Of a stretch of 64,000 nt of DNA, positions 25,601 through 35,231 are shown in pieces; positions within the stretch are counted from its first letter, which is position 1, and each line of letters opens with the position of its first letter. This stretch comes from Apostichopus japonicus (lineage: Eukaryota > Echinodermata > Holothuroidea > Aspidochirotida > Stichopodidae). The translations under genes and the position numbers were made by a program. Under the pieces are notes generated by a model that was given only the letters and a program-made list of their open reading frames with translations, made no database searches and was not told where the DNA came from. Location of the stretch: positions 15,307,917 to 15,371,916 of the forward strand of contig NC_092571.1 of assembly GCF_037975245.1 (NCBI RefSeq), written 5' to 3'.

Positions 25601-27043
25601 CCCATGATTCTATTTCATAGAGTGGAATAGAGCCGATTTTGCATGCAATCAACGAGCAAATTGACCAATCAAATGACCAGAATACAATAAGGTGTTGTAT
25701 AAAGTAGGGCATTTAATTGTTGGAAATCAGACCTCACAAGAAAATGCCAAAATGCCACGGTGGCGACAAATTGCGGAATTTCAAAGTGTGATGATTCGGC
25801 AAATTTTGAAGCAATGCAACTGAAAGTTTCAGAATACGCTCATTTCATGGTGCTCTAATCATGCAATGATGGTGGTAATTTTTGGAGAGGGTCCAGCAAC
25901 GGCCATCCGAGATTTGACAAGAAATGAAATTGGCGGAGACTGTCATACCTTTATACGTAAGAAATATCACTTTCCATGTTTATATTATAATTGATTATTG
26001 TAAAAGGTCAAAGATGATGAGGACAATGAGGTCAAACAGCTTGTCACACACTCCTGAACTGTAAGGACGATGGATTGTCTCAGCATGAGCTGTTATGCCT
26101 TTGTGAATAACATGTCACTGAATGTCAATATTAACTAAAAGGATTGCCTGTTTGTTGACAGGTTCACTTATATACCCAGTGGCGGAGCGTCCATACAGTC
26201 AGGGGGCGGATGCCCTCCCCCCCCCCCGCCCTGACGGACTCAAACGGACTGCTGGCGCCCTTTTCAGCTCTTTACGACTTTTTACTTATTCTAGATTATT
26301 GACTTTTTTATTATGCTCTCATCTACTTATTGACATTTGTCACATTTCGTTGGTGTAATTTGGCGATGACACCTATTTATTCTTCGTTTATCTGCAAATT
26401 AGCCAGGCCCGGAAAGGGTCATTTCCGGCGATCTAGGGAGTATCTTTACTCAAAAAATTTATGTACTGTACGCTACGCGCCAACCAGTGGTGACGCTCCG
26501 CTTAGATAGTGTCGAAAGCGCCCCTACAGACCATTCTCGCCCCTCCTGACCAATACCCCTAGCTCCGCCACTGTATATACCCTTTGGCTTTGTACATAAT
26601 TTTATCAAGTTAACTTGTGTGCGATATGACAGGTTAAAAATAACAACTGATCTTTGAACGGTAAATTAAAGTACCAGGCTAGAGTCTTACAGATGTAATG
26701 TTAAATACATCTTTCGTATTGGCATCTGTAGCTTTAAAAAGCTGGTAGGACTTTTGTTATTCTCGATGAAAGATAGAGGTTGTTGGGGAGGAGGCTGGGG
26801 TAGAGGGGGGTGTTTCACACTTTACACTTTAACAATTAACAAAGAACAATATGTGTAAACTGGTACATATCGATGAAAAGGGGCAGCAGAGGGGAAGTGT
26901 GGCGAGTATTATATTTTAATCAGGAGTATTTTAACAATTATACAATCGCCCGTAGTGAAGACAATGAAACTGACTGTGTGCTCACCTTGTCCGTTGATAG
27001 TCACACCCACAAGCGATATGATCAGCAAATGAGAAAGCAACAT
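7357..27043 (-). CDS. Secreted fibrinogen-related protein, copy A (five-exon gene, 386 aa)
   Basis: Reconstructed coding exons are 26986-27043 (signal peptide), 13035-13429 (Thr-rich stalk), 11463-11645, 9658-9925 and 7357-7613 (one FReD). All junction phases agree (1, 0, 0, 1) and the total is 1161 nt including the stop. The protein would be a hydrophobic signal peptide, about 130 residues of ATTTKAG-type repeats that should be heavily O-glycosylated, and a FReD of about 235 residues. FReD landmarks visible are the opening Cys, EAYCDM, GRGWT followed by VFQRR, VDFNRNW, EFWLGNEKLHNLT, FSTTDMDN (calcium-site region), NNCAD, GGWWH, NLNGVYG and EMKIR. FReDs of this type are secreted lectin-like recognition domains binding acetylated or sugar ligands. 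The frame is intact throughout. The 13.6-kb first intron carries the GGAGA satellite. A role in innate recognition is inferred. No transcript evidence is available. Confidence 0.8.
8150..8235 (-). pseudogene. Ghost copy of the FReD terminal exon inside the intron, unit A
   Basis: An acceptor (TTACTTGCAG) is followed, in the same phase 1, by sequence translating as SSDSTCQKYL and then LSTYDMYNTSG. This aligns with LSDGLSDQNG and FSTTDMDNTES of the true terminal exon 600 bp downstream. Similarity then fades. The frame stays open to 8066 through a hydrophobic tail. The same ghost exon is in unit B, so it predates the large duplication. It is probably a decayed exon duplicate. Use as an alternative last exon is possible but unsupported. 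Confidence 0.55.
8966..9450. repeat. GC-richer block, possible solo LTR
   Basis: This 480-bp block stands out from the AT-rich intron and is almost identical in unit B (36850-37340). It contains TGACGTCA (9022-9029), ATTTGCAT-type octamer, a CAACCGATCAATAG segment and a GGGGAGTTTAAG stretch, a mix typical of retroelement promoters. I could not find convincing TG...CA ends with a target-site duplication, so the LTR reading is tentative. Confidence 0.25.
9658..9925 (-). CDS. FReD exon 2, gene A
   Basis: Acceptor TTTGTAAAG is followed directly by VFQRRRVNGSVDFNRNW, continuing GRGWT of the previous exon, and the donor is A|GTAAGT in phase 1. The exon includes EFWLGNEKLHNLT, LRIDLVG, a Cys in YHACY and ASGFRGNN. 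Copy A has one additional Arg codon after VFQRR compared with B, and its KEDRKQ segment is replaced by QPGKY in B. Flanking intron is about 98% identical between copies while this exon is near 92%. Confidence 0.85.
10033..11460. other. Intron 3 of gene A, with short internal repeats
   Basis: The intron contains two related segments around GCAAAAGCAGCTAG (near 10733) and GCAAAAGTTGCTAG (near 11286), each followed by ATACCTTAAAT and TCCCTCCC. These indicate an old local duplication that is shared with unit B. A CAGCGGCAGATGTAGG sequence at 10041 resembles a hAT-type end, but the matching right end was not found. No exon was recognised. Confidence 0.4.
11463..11645 (-). CDS. FReD exon 1, gene A
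   Basis: Acceptor TTTAATTCCAG and donor T|GTAAGT bracket exactly 61 codons in phase 0. The exon contains the opening FReD motif LTDCRAIYKAGC, KNGIYKITPNG, GPFEAYCDM and GRGWT. The cysteine spacing and the split before VFQRR fit the FReD fold. An additional Cys (NSCKGRGWT) occurs before GRGWT, and copy B has one at the same place. Confidence 0.85.
11879..12090. repeat. Three-copy intronic tandem repeat
   Basis: About 61-73 bp units beginning TTGATTTATTATTTTGA and containing CTACAACAAAGGGGAGCA start at 11879, 11940 and 12013. Unit B has a single copy near 40598, so the expansion happened after the large duplication or collapsed in B. Confidence 0.8.
13035..13429 (-). CDS. Thr-rich stalk exon, gene A
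   Basis: Acceptor TTTTTCAAG and donor TCG|GTAAAC bracket 395 nt, phase 1 in and phase 0 out, so it joins the signal-peptide exon and FReD exon 1 without a frame change. It begins CPATKAGETSKAG, continues with about 17 units of ATTTKAG or ATTTKAE, and ends NYNEACS. A cysteine sits near each end. Such Thr-rich tracts are usually O-glycosylated, extended stalks. The frame on the opposite strand is open only because of the repeat. Confidence 0.75.
13060..13425. repeat. 21-bp coding minisatellite (VNTR) in the stalk exon
   Basis: Plus-strand unit GCTTTGGTGGTGGTTGCTCC plus A, 21 bp, with one in-frame 3-bp expansion (GGTGGTGGTGG near 13228) and one 6-bp variant near 13097. Variation is in multiples of three, which keeps the stalk open. 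Unit B has no such array. Confidence 0.9.
13649..15150. repeat. Recurring intron module, copy 1
   Basis: This is the first of five copies in the window of a 1-1.5 kb module. Recognisable landmarks in order are AAACTGTCTCTACT, CATGAATCGGTGGCATGTAC, ATTAAAGGCCATTTTCACCT, a GGAGGGGGCTGGGGTGG stretch, TTTACTTCTACCAGGGAGCT, TGACGTCA (14382-14389) and TTAGATATCGTATCT. A minus-strand segment at about 14260-14310 looks like an exon, with a pyrimidine-rich acceptor before QLLEVDVGLSLNGSSL and a weak donor. Its phase does not fit the neighbouring fibrinogen exons, and other copies are frameshifted. Confidence 0.75.
15225..16846. repeat. Alternating GGAGA and GGAGGAGA satellite
   Basis: A pure purine tract of about 1.6 kb. 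Pentamer GGAGA fills about 15243-15680, octamer GGAGGAGA about 15681-15950, pentamer again to about 16625 and octamer again to about 16842. A short transition near 15940-15980 mixes both. It lies between modules 1 and 2 in the first intron of gene A, so the transcript would carry a polypyrimidine run. All six frames are open by composition and none is coding. Confidence 0.95.
16855..17870. repeat. Recurring intron module, copy 2 (3'-truncated)
   Basis: It starts right after the satellite with GGAAGCATTACTGTATGTG and follows copy 1 through TTTACTTCTACCAGGGAGCT. It is cut at about 17866, where GACCTC-type repeats begin. The exon-like segment carries an additional T and is frameshifted. Confidence 0.75.
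17871..20250. repeat. Degenerate tandem array with TGACCTTTGACCT motifs
   Basis: Units of about 145 bp recur. Each contains a GACCTCTGGTGACCTTTGACCT-like part, CACCAAAAACAATAGGATTC, CATGCCAAGTATGAAAA and CTTGAGATATCGTGTTTACA. One perfect TGACCTTTGACCT lies at 19653-19665, and many near matches occur. The array is interrupted by a 19.1-19.35 kb SINE-like element and by a segment with a 10-bp inverted repeat (GACCGAGGAC near 18535, GTCCTCGGTC near 18676). Confidence 0.75.
19100..19345 (-). mobile_element. tRNA-derived SINE
   Basis: On the minus strand an A-box TGGCCGAGTGG (complement of 19318-19328) is followed by a B-box GGTTCGATTCC (complement of 19256-19266). The A-box and the long variable-arm spacing resemble a class II tRNA such as tRNA-Ser. 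The sequence does not fold as an intact tRNA. A non-tRNA body follows to about 19100. I therefore call a SINE, not a tRNA gene. Confidence 0.65.
20300..21560. repeat. Recurring intron module, copy 3
   Basis: Shares the ordered landmarks of copy 1, including TGACGTCA at 20992-20999 and TTAACGAAAAG...TAGATATCGTATCT near 21130-21180. The exon-like minus segment here (about 20870-20920) has the best donor of the set (CAGAA|GTAAGC), but a different length and phase from copy 1. Confidence 0.7.
22110..23560. repeat. Recurring intron module, copy 4
   Basis: Follows copy 3 closely, opening with CTCTCTCGCTCTCTCG and AACATGAACTTTAGGTCGAGAC. The CRE-type palindrome is altered (TGACGTCG), and the exon-like segment has lost its acceptor AG and contains a stop. 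This is the most decayed copy. Confidence 0.7.
23561..25300. other. No gene recognised (intron 1 of gene A)
   Basis: AT-rich intron sequence with C-runs at about 23796-23806, 24109-24120 and 24736-24747. Parts of 23.6-24.2 kb are related to 46.1-46.7 kb in unit B. The frame at 24580-24882 minus has no domain features. Confidence 0.45.
25323..25482. mobile_element. Foldback element with nested palindromes
   Basis: AAATAATGAATGGTT (25323-25337) pairs with AACCATTCATTATTT (25468-25482). Next inward, GTGCAATAGTGCAAATATTT pairs with the matching complement at 25443-25461. At the centre GTTCCATTCAAC (25382-25393) pairs with GTTGAATGGAAC (25407-25418). A non-autonomous foldback transposon is the likeliest reading. 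Confidence 0.7.
26177..26573. mobile_element. Non-autonomous hAT-type transposon with 8-bp target duplication
   Basis: Terminal inverted repeats CAGTGGCGGAGC (26177-26188) and GCTCCGCCACTG (26562-26573) are perfect. They are flanked by an exact 8-bp direct repeat TATATACC (26169-26176 and 26574-26581), as expected for hAT insertions. At 397 bp it holds no transposase. I see no copy at the matching place in unit B, which suggests insertion after the duplication. Confidence 0.9.
26986..27043 (-). CDS. Signal-peptide exon, gene A
   Basis: The ATG at 27041-27043 (complement) begins MLLSHLLIISLVGVTINGQ, a typical short signal peptide, and the donor is AAG|GTGAGC in phase 1. The upstream ATG at 27113-27115 is in frame but is not needed and is not preserved in B. 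The exon differs from its copy B partner at about 6 of 58 positions, more than the left half of the unit. Confidence 0.75.
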
Positions 27044-27600
27044 CTTGCTTGAAGCTGGTTGCCCAAAAACAGTGCTTTCCTCTTCTTGAAAGTCCTGTCC
27101 AACACAGAAAAACAACGAGGAAAACAGCCGGTCACTTCCAAGATAATTGGGAATGAAATGACTCTATTCCTTATGGAGAAGATTATTCATATCAGGCTTA
27201 GACAATGATGTGAGAAACTAAAACATTAATATTCATGTTGATGTTCATTCCAATCACTGATTGGCTGAATACAAGCATTTATGTCATAACAGCTCAATCT
27301 TCTGTTCTGAAGATGCAGCAATGGTATACTGTACACTACAGCTCATTGTGTGATAAATCATGATATCAACATGAAAAGGTTGAATATGTGTATCTGCAGA
27401 AGCCTTCTTCAAATAGAAATGATAATTAAATCTCAAGGTTCAAGAAATTTACACTTCTTAACTTATGAAGATGAAAATAACAATTCTGAGTAAGAGACAC
27501 ACGTATTTGACAATATTCAACATAATAAGCTAAGTTAGATAAAACACATTAAATCAACGGTGTGAATGTATGGACTGGGGAAATATATGTTATGTTAAAC
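27044..27600 (-). promoter_or_regulatory. Upstream region of gene A
   Basis: Recognisably related to 47700-48000 plus 49200-49565 in unit B, where about 1.2 kb is inserted. Conserved patches include GATTGGCTGAATACAA and ATCATGATATCAACATGAAA. A TTGGACAG followed by the ATG-proximal leader suggests either a 5' UTR acceptor or the transcription start nearby. No TATA box was identified with confidence. Confidence 0.35.
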
Positions 27601-27864
27601 CACTGTTCTCTCTGTTTTCTTTTTAGCCACAGCGGATGACTGTTGGTGGCCATGATTCTGATAATTTTATATGAAAATTTTCGTCATAAATTTATTACTG
27701 TATTTACATTACAATTCCTGTCTAGATCTTGCTTGATGGGATCACTACAATATACCCGGATATCTTTCAAGTATTAAATGCTCTGGAAATCCCACTCACT
27801 GAAAACAAAGAAAAAAAGAATTGTTTCTATTTATATTAACTGAAGCTGAAGGTACAGTAAATAT

Positions 27865-27908
27865 CCTAAAACCGTCATTTGCTATCTGTTCCTTTTGGTC
27901 TCATGGGT
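27865..27908 (-). pseudogene. Decayed duplicate of the coiled-coil exon end
   Basis: On the minus strand AGGAACAGATAGCAAATGAC and GGTTTTAGG repeat the last codons of the exon at 27999-28166. The intron context is shared too (AACTGAAG, GGTACAG). The donor GTATGA has become ATATTT, so it cannot be spliced as such. It reflects a local tandem duplication of about 135 bp. Confidence 0.5.
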
Positions 27909-27998
27909 AAGTAAAGGGAAATTAACAGCCAAGCTTATCAAAAAAAGGATTTACAGACTTATATAAATATGAACAAACTGAAGATGAAAGTGTCATAC

Positions 27999-28166
27999 CC
28001 TAAAACCATCATTGATCATTTGTTCCTGTTTAACCTGTTTGGTCATATTCCTCACTCTGCCATTTAAGGAATCCACTAGAGTGGAGAGCCTCTCACTTTC
28101 AGAGTGCAGTTCACCTTTCTCCTTAGTTAGACTGGTCACTTTCAATTGAATCTCATCAAGAGCATT
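27999..28166 (-). CDS. Coiled-coil exon, unit B copy (TRAIP-like gene)
   Basis: The exon is 168 nt, 56 codons, phase 0 at both ends, with acceptor TTATTTCAG and donor AGG|GTATGA. It encodes NALDEIQLKVTSLTKEKGEL and continues as a heptad-like Leu/Val pattern to NDGFR. Following a RING-type exon this fits a RING/coiled-coil ligase such as TRAIP, but sequence similarity alone does not establish it. Downstream of it, before the start of gene A's upstream region, no further exon is seen. This copy is probably cut off by the duplication junction. Confidence 0.5.
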
Positions 28167-28595
28167 CTGAAATAACAAGATGTGAACAATAATGTAAGGG
28201 AAAAAACAAAAATTTACAGTTATTTCTTATGAGTTTCTCTTAAGCTTAGCCTAGTCTTGTAACTGAACATTGGAGTACTACAATGAGATTACTTAAAGAA
28301 ACTAAAGATGAGTGAAGGCATAAAGAGCTTGAGGAGCAACACGAGACTGACTCTCTAGGTACTCAACATGCAAAATAAATATTAATTGAAAGAGTGAACA
28401 AATATAATGAAAATATACTATGTAAACTAAGTACTGCAGAATAGCATGTCCAATGGTAGCTCTCACCAGTAATGGGGATAACGTGAACAGTTACAACCTC
28501 CAGTATTATATTTTTCAGAAACTTTTTGCATTATTTATCATCATCATGGTAACAAGTTTGAAGACCATCAAAGAAGACCTTAAATTACTACTAAC

Positions 28596-28701
28596 CATTT
28601 GTCATGTCATGGTACACATGCCCAAAGGGACATGCAGAGACCACCCCATGATGATCTAACTCCAGACATTCTGAACAGATGGTACAGACAACACTTGGCA
28701 T
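28596..28701 (-). CDS. RING-type first exon, unit B copy
   Basis: Same exon as 504-606 with one extra codon (LDHHGVV here, LDHQVV in A). The CTIC and GHVYH motifs are kept, and the donor is G|GTTAGT in phase 1. With no second RING half visible and the gene body apparently lost at the junction, this copy is probably non-functional. Confidence 0.4.
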
Positions 28702-30060
28702 GATTAAACAGCCAATCAGCAGCAATGCACTAGGATACCATCTCTGTGTGAAAAACAACACAATTAGAACAAATACAATTATGTATTTGTAGTAGCCAGA
28801 CTTGTTGTGCATATACAAAGTTCTGGGTAGGGATATGAGTACCAGTTCAAAACCTTGAGGATGAGTACCACAACATTTTCTGAGTACCAGTGCAAAGTCA
28901 GAGTAATCCAAATTACTGTGATCATTTACAAGAACAGTTTCACACTGACATCTAAGCCTAAACTTCACAAAGTTCTAACTCTAAACTTAATTTCCAATGG
29001 GACCTTGGCCCAAAGAATCATGAGCAAGAAATCCAATTTAAAGTTGGTTAGAAACACATTGTAGCACACTCCAGAACAAGGTTTATATGTATATCTTCCC
29101 GATACACATCTTAGTAACTCGGAAATTTTGTCCTTTATACCATGGCATCACATACCTTAAAATAACTATGATTCCTGTAGAATTTCCAGTTCTTTGCTGA
29201 CTCCCAAAAAATGTGACAAAAATCCCATTCAGCTAACTATTGCAATTATGAGGTCATTGCTGTAAATTTGGCCAATGTTATATGATTAATTTAATACAGT
29301 AAGTTTGCTATAGTAATCTCAATAAAGTTCTTTTAAAGGATAGCAGTAATGACAATCTCGCTGATGTTACTCAGTGGTTTAGTTCTATCCTTCAGCTATT
29401 TGATTTCATTGACGGTTTGACCAAATTGCACCGTAAGTAGAGAGAATTATATAGTACTTGAATTAAAGGTGCAAGTCAAACTCATTTTAAACTACAATCC
29501 AGTATTGTAATGTAATACATAAATAGCATTGACATTACACAAAAATATATCAAAATACAAAATAGATGTTTTCATTGTTTCACTGCACGGCAAATTTGGC
29601 CATTTCTGGTTTGAACTTTGCAGATTAAAAATTTTTATTGAAAAAGTGGCTACAAGTTGACTCAGAGAAATTACACTGTACAGGTATATCAGTGTAACTA
29701 CATGTGTAGCACAGGGTTCCAGTTACTATCCAGTGCCATTCCAGCGCCATAGGTTTCGATCCTTCCCCCATAAAGGAAAGGCTCGAAACCCATGTTGGAG
29801 AGGTACATTTTAGGAATGGATTTTACACAGGAATTTATTTGTAAAACTTTTTGGATTCACGTCGAAGGATAGGTACACCGTCTTCAAATGTGATGGTTTG
29901 CTGGATAGACTGAATTGTAGTTAAGAATAAGTTGGGAATAGATGCACAGTCTTTTATGTACATGTTGATTGAATAGTTTTAAAATGTAAAGTTCAAAATA
30001 AAATAAAACTGTTGACACACTGCTTATCCACTAGAGAGCCTGTGTAATAGAATGTGTATA
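28702..30060. other. No gene recognised
   Basis: Unit B counterpart of 607-1960, nearly identical. No additional feature. Confidence 0.5.
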
Positions 30061-30064
30061 CAGT

Positions 30065-30131
30065 AAGTAAGTTGGCCATTTAGCCTCTGAAGAAGATCCT
30101 GCTAGGGTCGAAACGTCAGGACAACTTACTT
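30065..30131 (+). repeat. Hairpin with hammerhead-like core, unit B
   Basis: Counterpart of 1967-2033. Here the inner stem GATCCTGCTAGGGTC pairs better than in A (GAGTC became GGGTC), while the outer stem has one mismatch (GGACAACTT). Confidence 0.5.
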
Positions 30132-30551
30132 TTACACAAAATGTAAGTTCGTAAGAGTCGATACACTGTCTTCAAATGTATAATATAGGCTATGCCTAAA
30201 ATTGGGCTAGTATACAGTAGTAACACTAACTTTCTGACTAACAGTAGCAGTACACTTGCCTCAGAGGAACAATCAATGTGTGATTTGTTCATACGCCTAG
30301 CTTACTGTAGCCTAGCCTTTGCCTGAGTTTGGACACTTGAGGAAAGTAAAACCATTATACCTCTTTCACTCCGGCAAAAGCCGTGTTAGACACGGTAATA
30401 CAATTATTTTAATTTTAGCAAATGTTCTGCCGATTCTACCGTACTCTGGCTGACAGCAGCGTTATAACTTTTATGACAGGGCCCGGCCGATATATAGCGC
30501 GCTGACTCGTTTGGGTTGCAAAATTGAACAGGCCGCCGTAAACTTGGCGGG

Positions 30552-31134
30552 CGTATGGAACGCCATGTAAACTTTAATTCAATACACAGAGATATCTTCA
30601 ATTTAATTCGAGATATGTGCAATTCATTTCAGGTATCTCAAATTAAATTGAAGATATCTCGCATTATTTCAGGTATCTCCAATTCAATTTGAGATATCAG
30701 ACATTGCATTTTCGATATCTTTAATTTATTTAAACTATCTCAAATTGAGTTTAGATATCAAGAAATATATTAAAGGTATCAAAATAGAAACATTATTAAA
30801 GATATCTCGAATTGTATTCGAGATATCCAAAATTGAATTAGAGATATCAAGAATTCGAATTAGAGATATCCAAAATTGAATTAGAGATATCGGGAATACA
30901 AACTTGAATTAGAGATACTGGGGAAACAATTAGAGATATCCAAAATAGAATTAGAGATATCAAGAATTCGAATTAGAGATATCCAAACTTGAATATTCTT
31001 GATATTTCTAATTTCAATGAATTAGAGATATCTGGAAATGAATTAGAGATATCTCAACATGAATAAGAGATATCCAAAAATGTATTAGAGATATCTGTAA
31101 TTGTTGAATAAATGTTAAAATGGCGTTCCATACG
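30552..31134. mobile_element. MITE-like element filled with GATATC repeats, unit B
   Basis: Same 15-bp terminal inverted repeats as the unit A copy (30552-30566 and 31120-31134). It is about 34 bp longer because of additional GATATC-type units near 30730 and 30970. Confidence 0.75.
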
Positions 31135-33170
31135 TACTTCTCTGACTAAAGGGGATCCCAATCGACATTAGCCTATACCTGCTGATCATCACATGGATTT
31201 TTTTGGGGGAGGGGGGTACGGGTGGTGATGAGCCCAGCTTCATTAAAACCCTTTTCGCCCCTGTTTGAAGGACCTTTGTAAAAACCCTTGCATTTCGACC
31301 GGTATTAGTTGGTGATTATCTGATGTACTTCTCTCATATTCCTACTTCACATCACAGCAATGAAACTAATCTCTTCTATATACTTGTGCTTTATATACCT
31401 TTAAAGGACAGCTCTAATATATACTACTGCACGGGGTCTATCTACGGTTCTGCTACTGCATAAGTTTAACGCCCTCTTTTTAGCAGACGTCTACATTTTG
31501 AAGCTACATGTTGTTGATATGTCACTTGTTGCAAACACGCACAGCTTTTGTGGCAAACACTTACTTTATAGACCGACCATGCATGCTGTTTGTAACACAC
31601 TTTTGGCAAAACTATATATGTTTACTATACTAATATACTATGAATTTCATGAGATGCTCTATGCTTTTCTTTAAATACCTTTCATGGGTAGCAGTGTGCC
31701 ATTGGTATATGTAACTCTCAGAGTTGTGACGAGTTCCTTTTAACACTGAGTCGATTCGTAACTAGGCATTTTATCCTGGCTAGAGAAGAGTATCTTTAAT
31801 TGAAGCATTGTATTATTCCTCGGACAAAGCTTGTTATGAAATCTAGTGTTAGAGCCTAAAGATAAACAATTATTCGAAATAAAGAGAATAGACAAATCTC
31901 TTAGAGTTATGACTTTTTAAAGAAAGCAAGCCTGAAGTTGTAACCATATCAGATTTACTGTAGGAGATTTAGCAAGAGTTGCGTAGTATTCCTAATTGAC
32001 TGGGGTGAGTGGGGTTGAACTACCACCCCCCCCCCCCTCTGAACCCTGCGCAAATATTTAAATGTAGTTATTAACACTAATAGTAGACGAATATATTATA
32101 TGCATCTTATTAGTGAATTTAGCATAAATACCATTTTCGAAATGATGATACTTGGAAGTTGTCTCTATAGCTTTCTATGGCTTTGTGAACATGATACAAT
32201 CAGGAGATGTGACGTCACAGCTGCACATCGAGAGGTTTGTCATTTCCCTTATGACGATACTAGATAGGAACAATCAAGGTATGTACTCAGTAATTAATGA
32301 TTAATCTTTGCCCAGTAAAGATAACTTTTTTTTCGGGCGTCCTCAGAAAAAAAGCATCAAAAGTGTATCATTTAATAGCTTAAATTTGTTAAAATAAGTT
32401 AGTTTTCTATTGTTTGGAAATAATTGAGTCCACAATGGATTGACTCTAAGGACATCAAATAAAAGCACTTTTGAACTCTTTTGTTGGGTACTGCATTGTT
32501 TTTTGTTACAGAAGTAAGAAAATTCCTGCGAAATGTTGGTCGAAATTATATTACAAATATAAGGTTAAACAAATATCAAATGACCCATTGAGATATCCAT
32601 GTTTGCTGATTAATTTTTCATATGAAACTGGTTAATATAATGTTACTTTAGAGATATACTCATTATGTTTTATAAAGGAATTTTATATGAATATTACTTT
32701 CTATCCTTCATTCTTGGGCTTTATTTTTATATGAATATATTTTTACAGTTTCTAATTACATTTGACAATTAATTTGTTGACTTAGTTATCAAATGAAGCA
32801 AATATTAAAAGCTGACCAGAGAATAGGTTATTTTGAAGAAAAATAATTTAAGATAGATGGCTGGCTGACTTGCTGAATGTATGGGTGAATAGTCAGAATA
32901 TAACCCACAAAGACGCATTAAAATGATGTTATCTGTTCTAGCTTTTTATGTGTAGCACGTATAGATTCATCTGAAGACCTTAATGGAAGTTAAGGCAGGG
33001 TAGTGGTAGGGTGGGAAATCAGTGGGGGTAGGATGGGGGGGGTATGTATCAGTTGGAGAGCTGATGAAGTTGGACCTAGTACTGGGAAACAAATTGCTTC
33101 CCAAAGAAACAAGAAGGGTAAAAAAAACAGCAGATGGGTAAATGACATTCACGACATTTATTCAATAAAT
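31135..33170. other. No gene recognised
   Basis: Counterpart of 3002-5030, with TGACGTCA at 32210-32217 and a C-run at about 32024-32037. Small indels differ from A. No gene seen. Confidence 0.5.
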
Positions 33171-33174
33171 ACAC

Positions 33175-33178
33175 ATAG

Positions 33179-33218
<40 letters not shown>

Positions 33219-33400
33219 CATATATATAAACACATATTTATACATATATATACATATATTTATATATATATATAACATATATACATATATATATACACAT
33301 ATGCATATATATATGCATATATTAATATATATATATATATATTACACACACACATATATATATGTATTTACTTGTATATATATATATATATATGTTTACT

Positions 33401-33438
<38 letters not shown>

Positions 33439-33445
33439 CATACAT
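33175..33445. repeat. AT/TATACA microsatellite, unit B
   Basis: Dinucleotide and TATACA-type tract matching 5041-5541, without the 333-bp internal duplication seen in A. Confidence 0.9.
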
Positions 33446-35231
33446 AAATGTTCAAACATCTATATATCTATTATTATATCTTGAGTAAATATTAACATTA
33501 AATTTCCAATTCCGTAACTGATGTGCGGTAAGTTAAATAATGTTAGTCAAGACATTTGAAATACAAACGATCATATGATTAACGTAATACTTACATCGAT
33601 AAGACCATACCTACTATGCTACCCTTCCCCCCCCCCCAACCCCTCCCCTTCAAATCAATATTCTGTTTGAGGTTTCTAAATATAGTGCAAGACCTCATGC
33701 TACTTTAATTCACTATAAAATAAACTAAGAAGGGTTTGGTTGAATTCAATTTAATAAAAAATGACCCACTTTTGTTGGAGCTGTTATCTAATCCATTGCA
33801 ATGTAAATCCATGAAGATCCCAAATTAAGATTTAACACCTTTTTCCCAAGCATCTATGTGTGCTCACATTTGAGGAGGAACCAGCAAGTTTGAATAGAAT
33901 GAAAAAAATACAACTTTTCTTAGACTGATCTAGGTTACAATGTCCATTACATATACCAATATGACAAAAGTGGTGATGATAATAAGAGAATCTTGTTTTT
34001 ATGTATAAGTACAATATTATATTTTTATAGCTTGTGGTCTTCTACTCAATTACATTGAACACTAAACATAATACACGAAAATAAGTTTTCTTTTCTCCAT
34101 TTTGTTAAACAATTTCAGGTTATTTTTGTTTATTCTAAACAAAAATACATGTTATTTTTATCTAAATTTTTTAGATCGATCTGTATTCTGTTTTAAGTTC
34201 CATTATTCTCAAAGTATTGACTTTTTACTAAGAATAATTAATCCTTTCAATGAGTACAATATTTTCTATAAAAAAAAATAACAAATCTGTTTTGAATAAT
34301 ATTTTCTGACACAAGTCTTTTGCAGGGTTGAAGATTTAGGCTAAACAGTAACTCCAGTTTAATTTTCATTTATCAATACAAAGGAAATAGAAAACTAAAA
34401 AAATTACAAATATTCATATCGATTTAATACAGTAGTACCAATTTACTCACCTTCAAAAGAAAAAATTTACATATATATATATTGTCAAAATGGGGTAAAG
34501 GAATTTACTCTCAAAGAGTAAAAGATATTATTCTGTAAATATGATAGCAATTGTCAACAAAATGATGAAGTGATAAGTTCTTTTGTTTTAAAGAACAAAT
34601 TGCAGCAATCAGTTCCTTACTTTGAGTGTTTGAAGTTATTGAAATATATAACTGCAAACTTACAAAATGATTATTTTATCGTATTTCAACTATTTGATTT
34701 TTTATTATTTAAAGGATGAATCATACACTTACGAAATCATTAGTAATTCAACCGTATATTTTTTTATTGTTTGGTGAAACATAATGGATCTTACATTTGG
34801 ACAATTAATTTGCAACAAAATTAAGAAATATTTGCTCATACTAATAAGTAAATCATAATTTTTCAATCAAAAGTTTAATTTAATTAAATATCAAAGTGAT
34901 AGATTTACCAATTTCCTGCAAAACAACACATTGGTAAATTCTAATGAAATTAATAAGAACATTTGACAGGAAATTGTTCAATTATACAGCACTTCACTTG
35001 AGTCATTTGTTCATATATTTACAAATTACTCAAATTATCAAGATGCAGCAAGTACTCATTTTGACAATCTAACCTGAAGTTTCTTGACAAAAAAGTCAGC
35101 CTTTCAACATCTTTCTGATTTTCATTGACATATTTCACTGCACAGTTTAAGAAATGATTTCGATCGCATCCTATTTTTTAAATTTGTAAAAGAAACAGTT
35201 GAAAAGATAGTATTAACATTTCTCAATCATG
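33446..35231. other. 3' flank of fibrinogen-related gene B
   Basis: AT-rich downstream sequence matching 5560-7356 of unit A, with a C-run near 33628-33637. No other gene is seen. Confidence 0.4.

Larger units (their letters stand above)
1..27600. repeat. Tandem duplication unit A (left copy, cut by window start)
   Basis: Base 1 matches base 28094, and collinear similarity runs from there to about 27600 (matching about 49565), broken by insertions and satellites. The unit contains RING/coiled-coil gene pieces, a GATATC-rich transposon, an AT microsatellite and fibrinogen-related gene A. In hand alignments the first 9.4 kb is near 97-98% identical to unit B. The fibrinogen exons and the right third are clearly lower. 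The true left border lies before the window. Confidence 0.9.
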
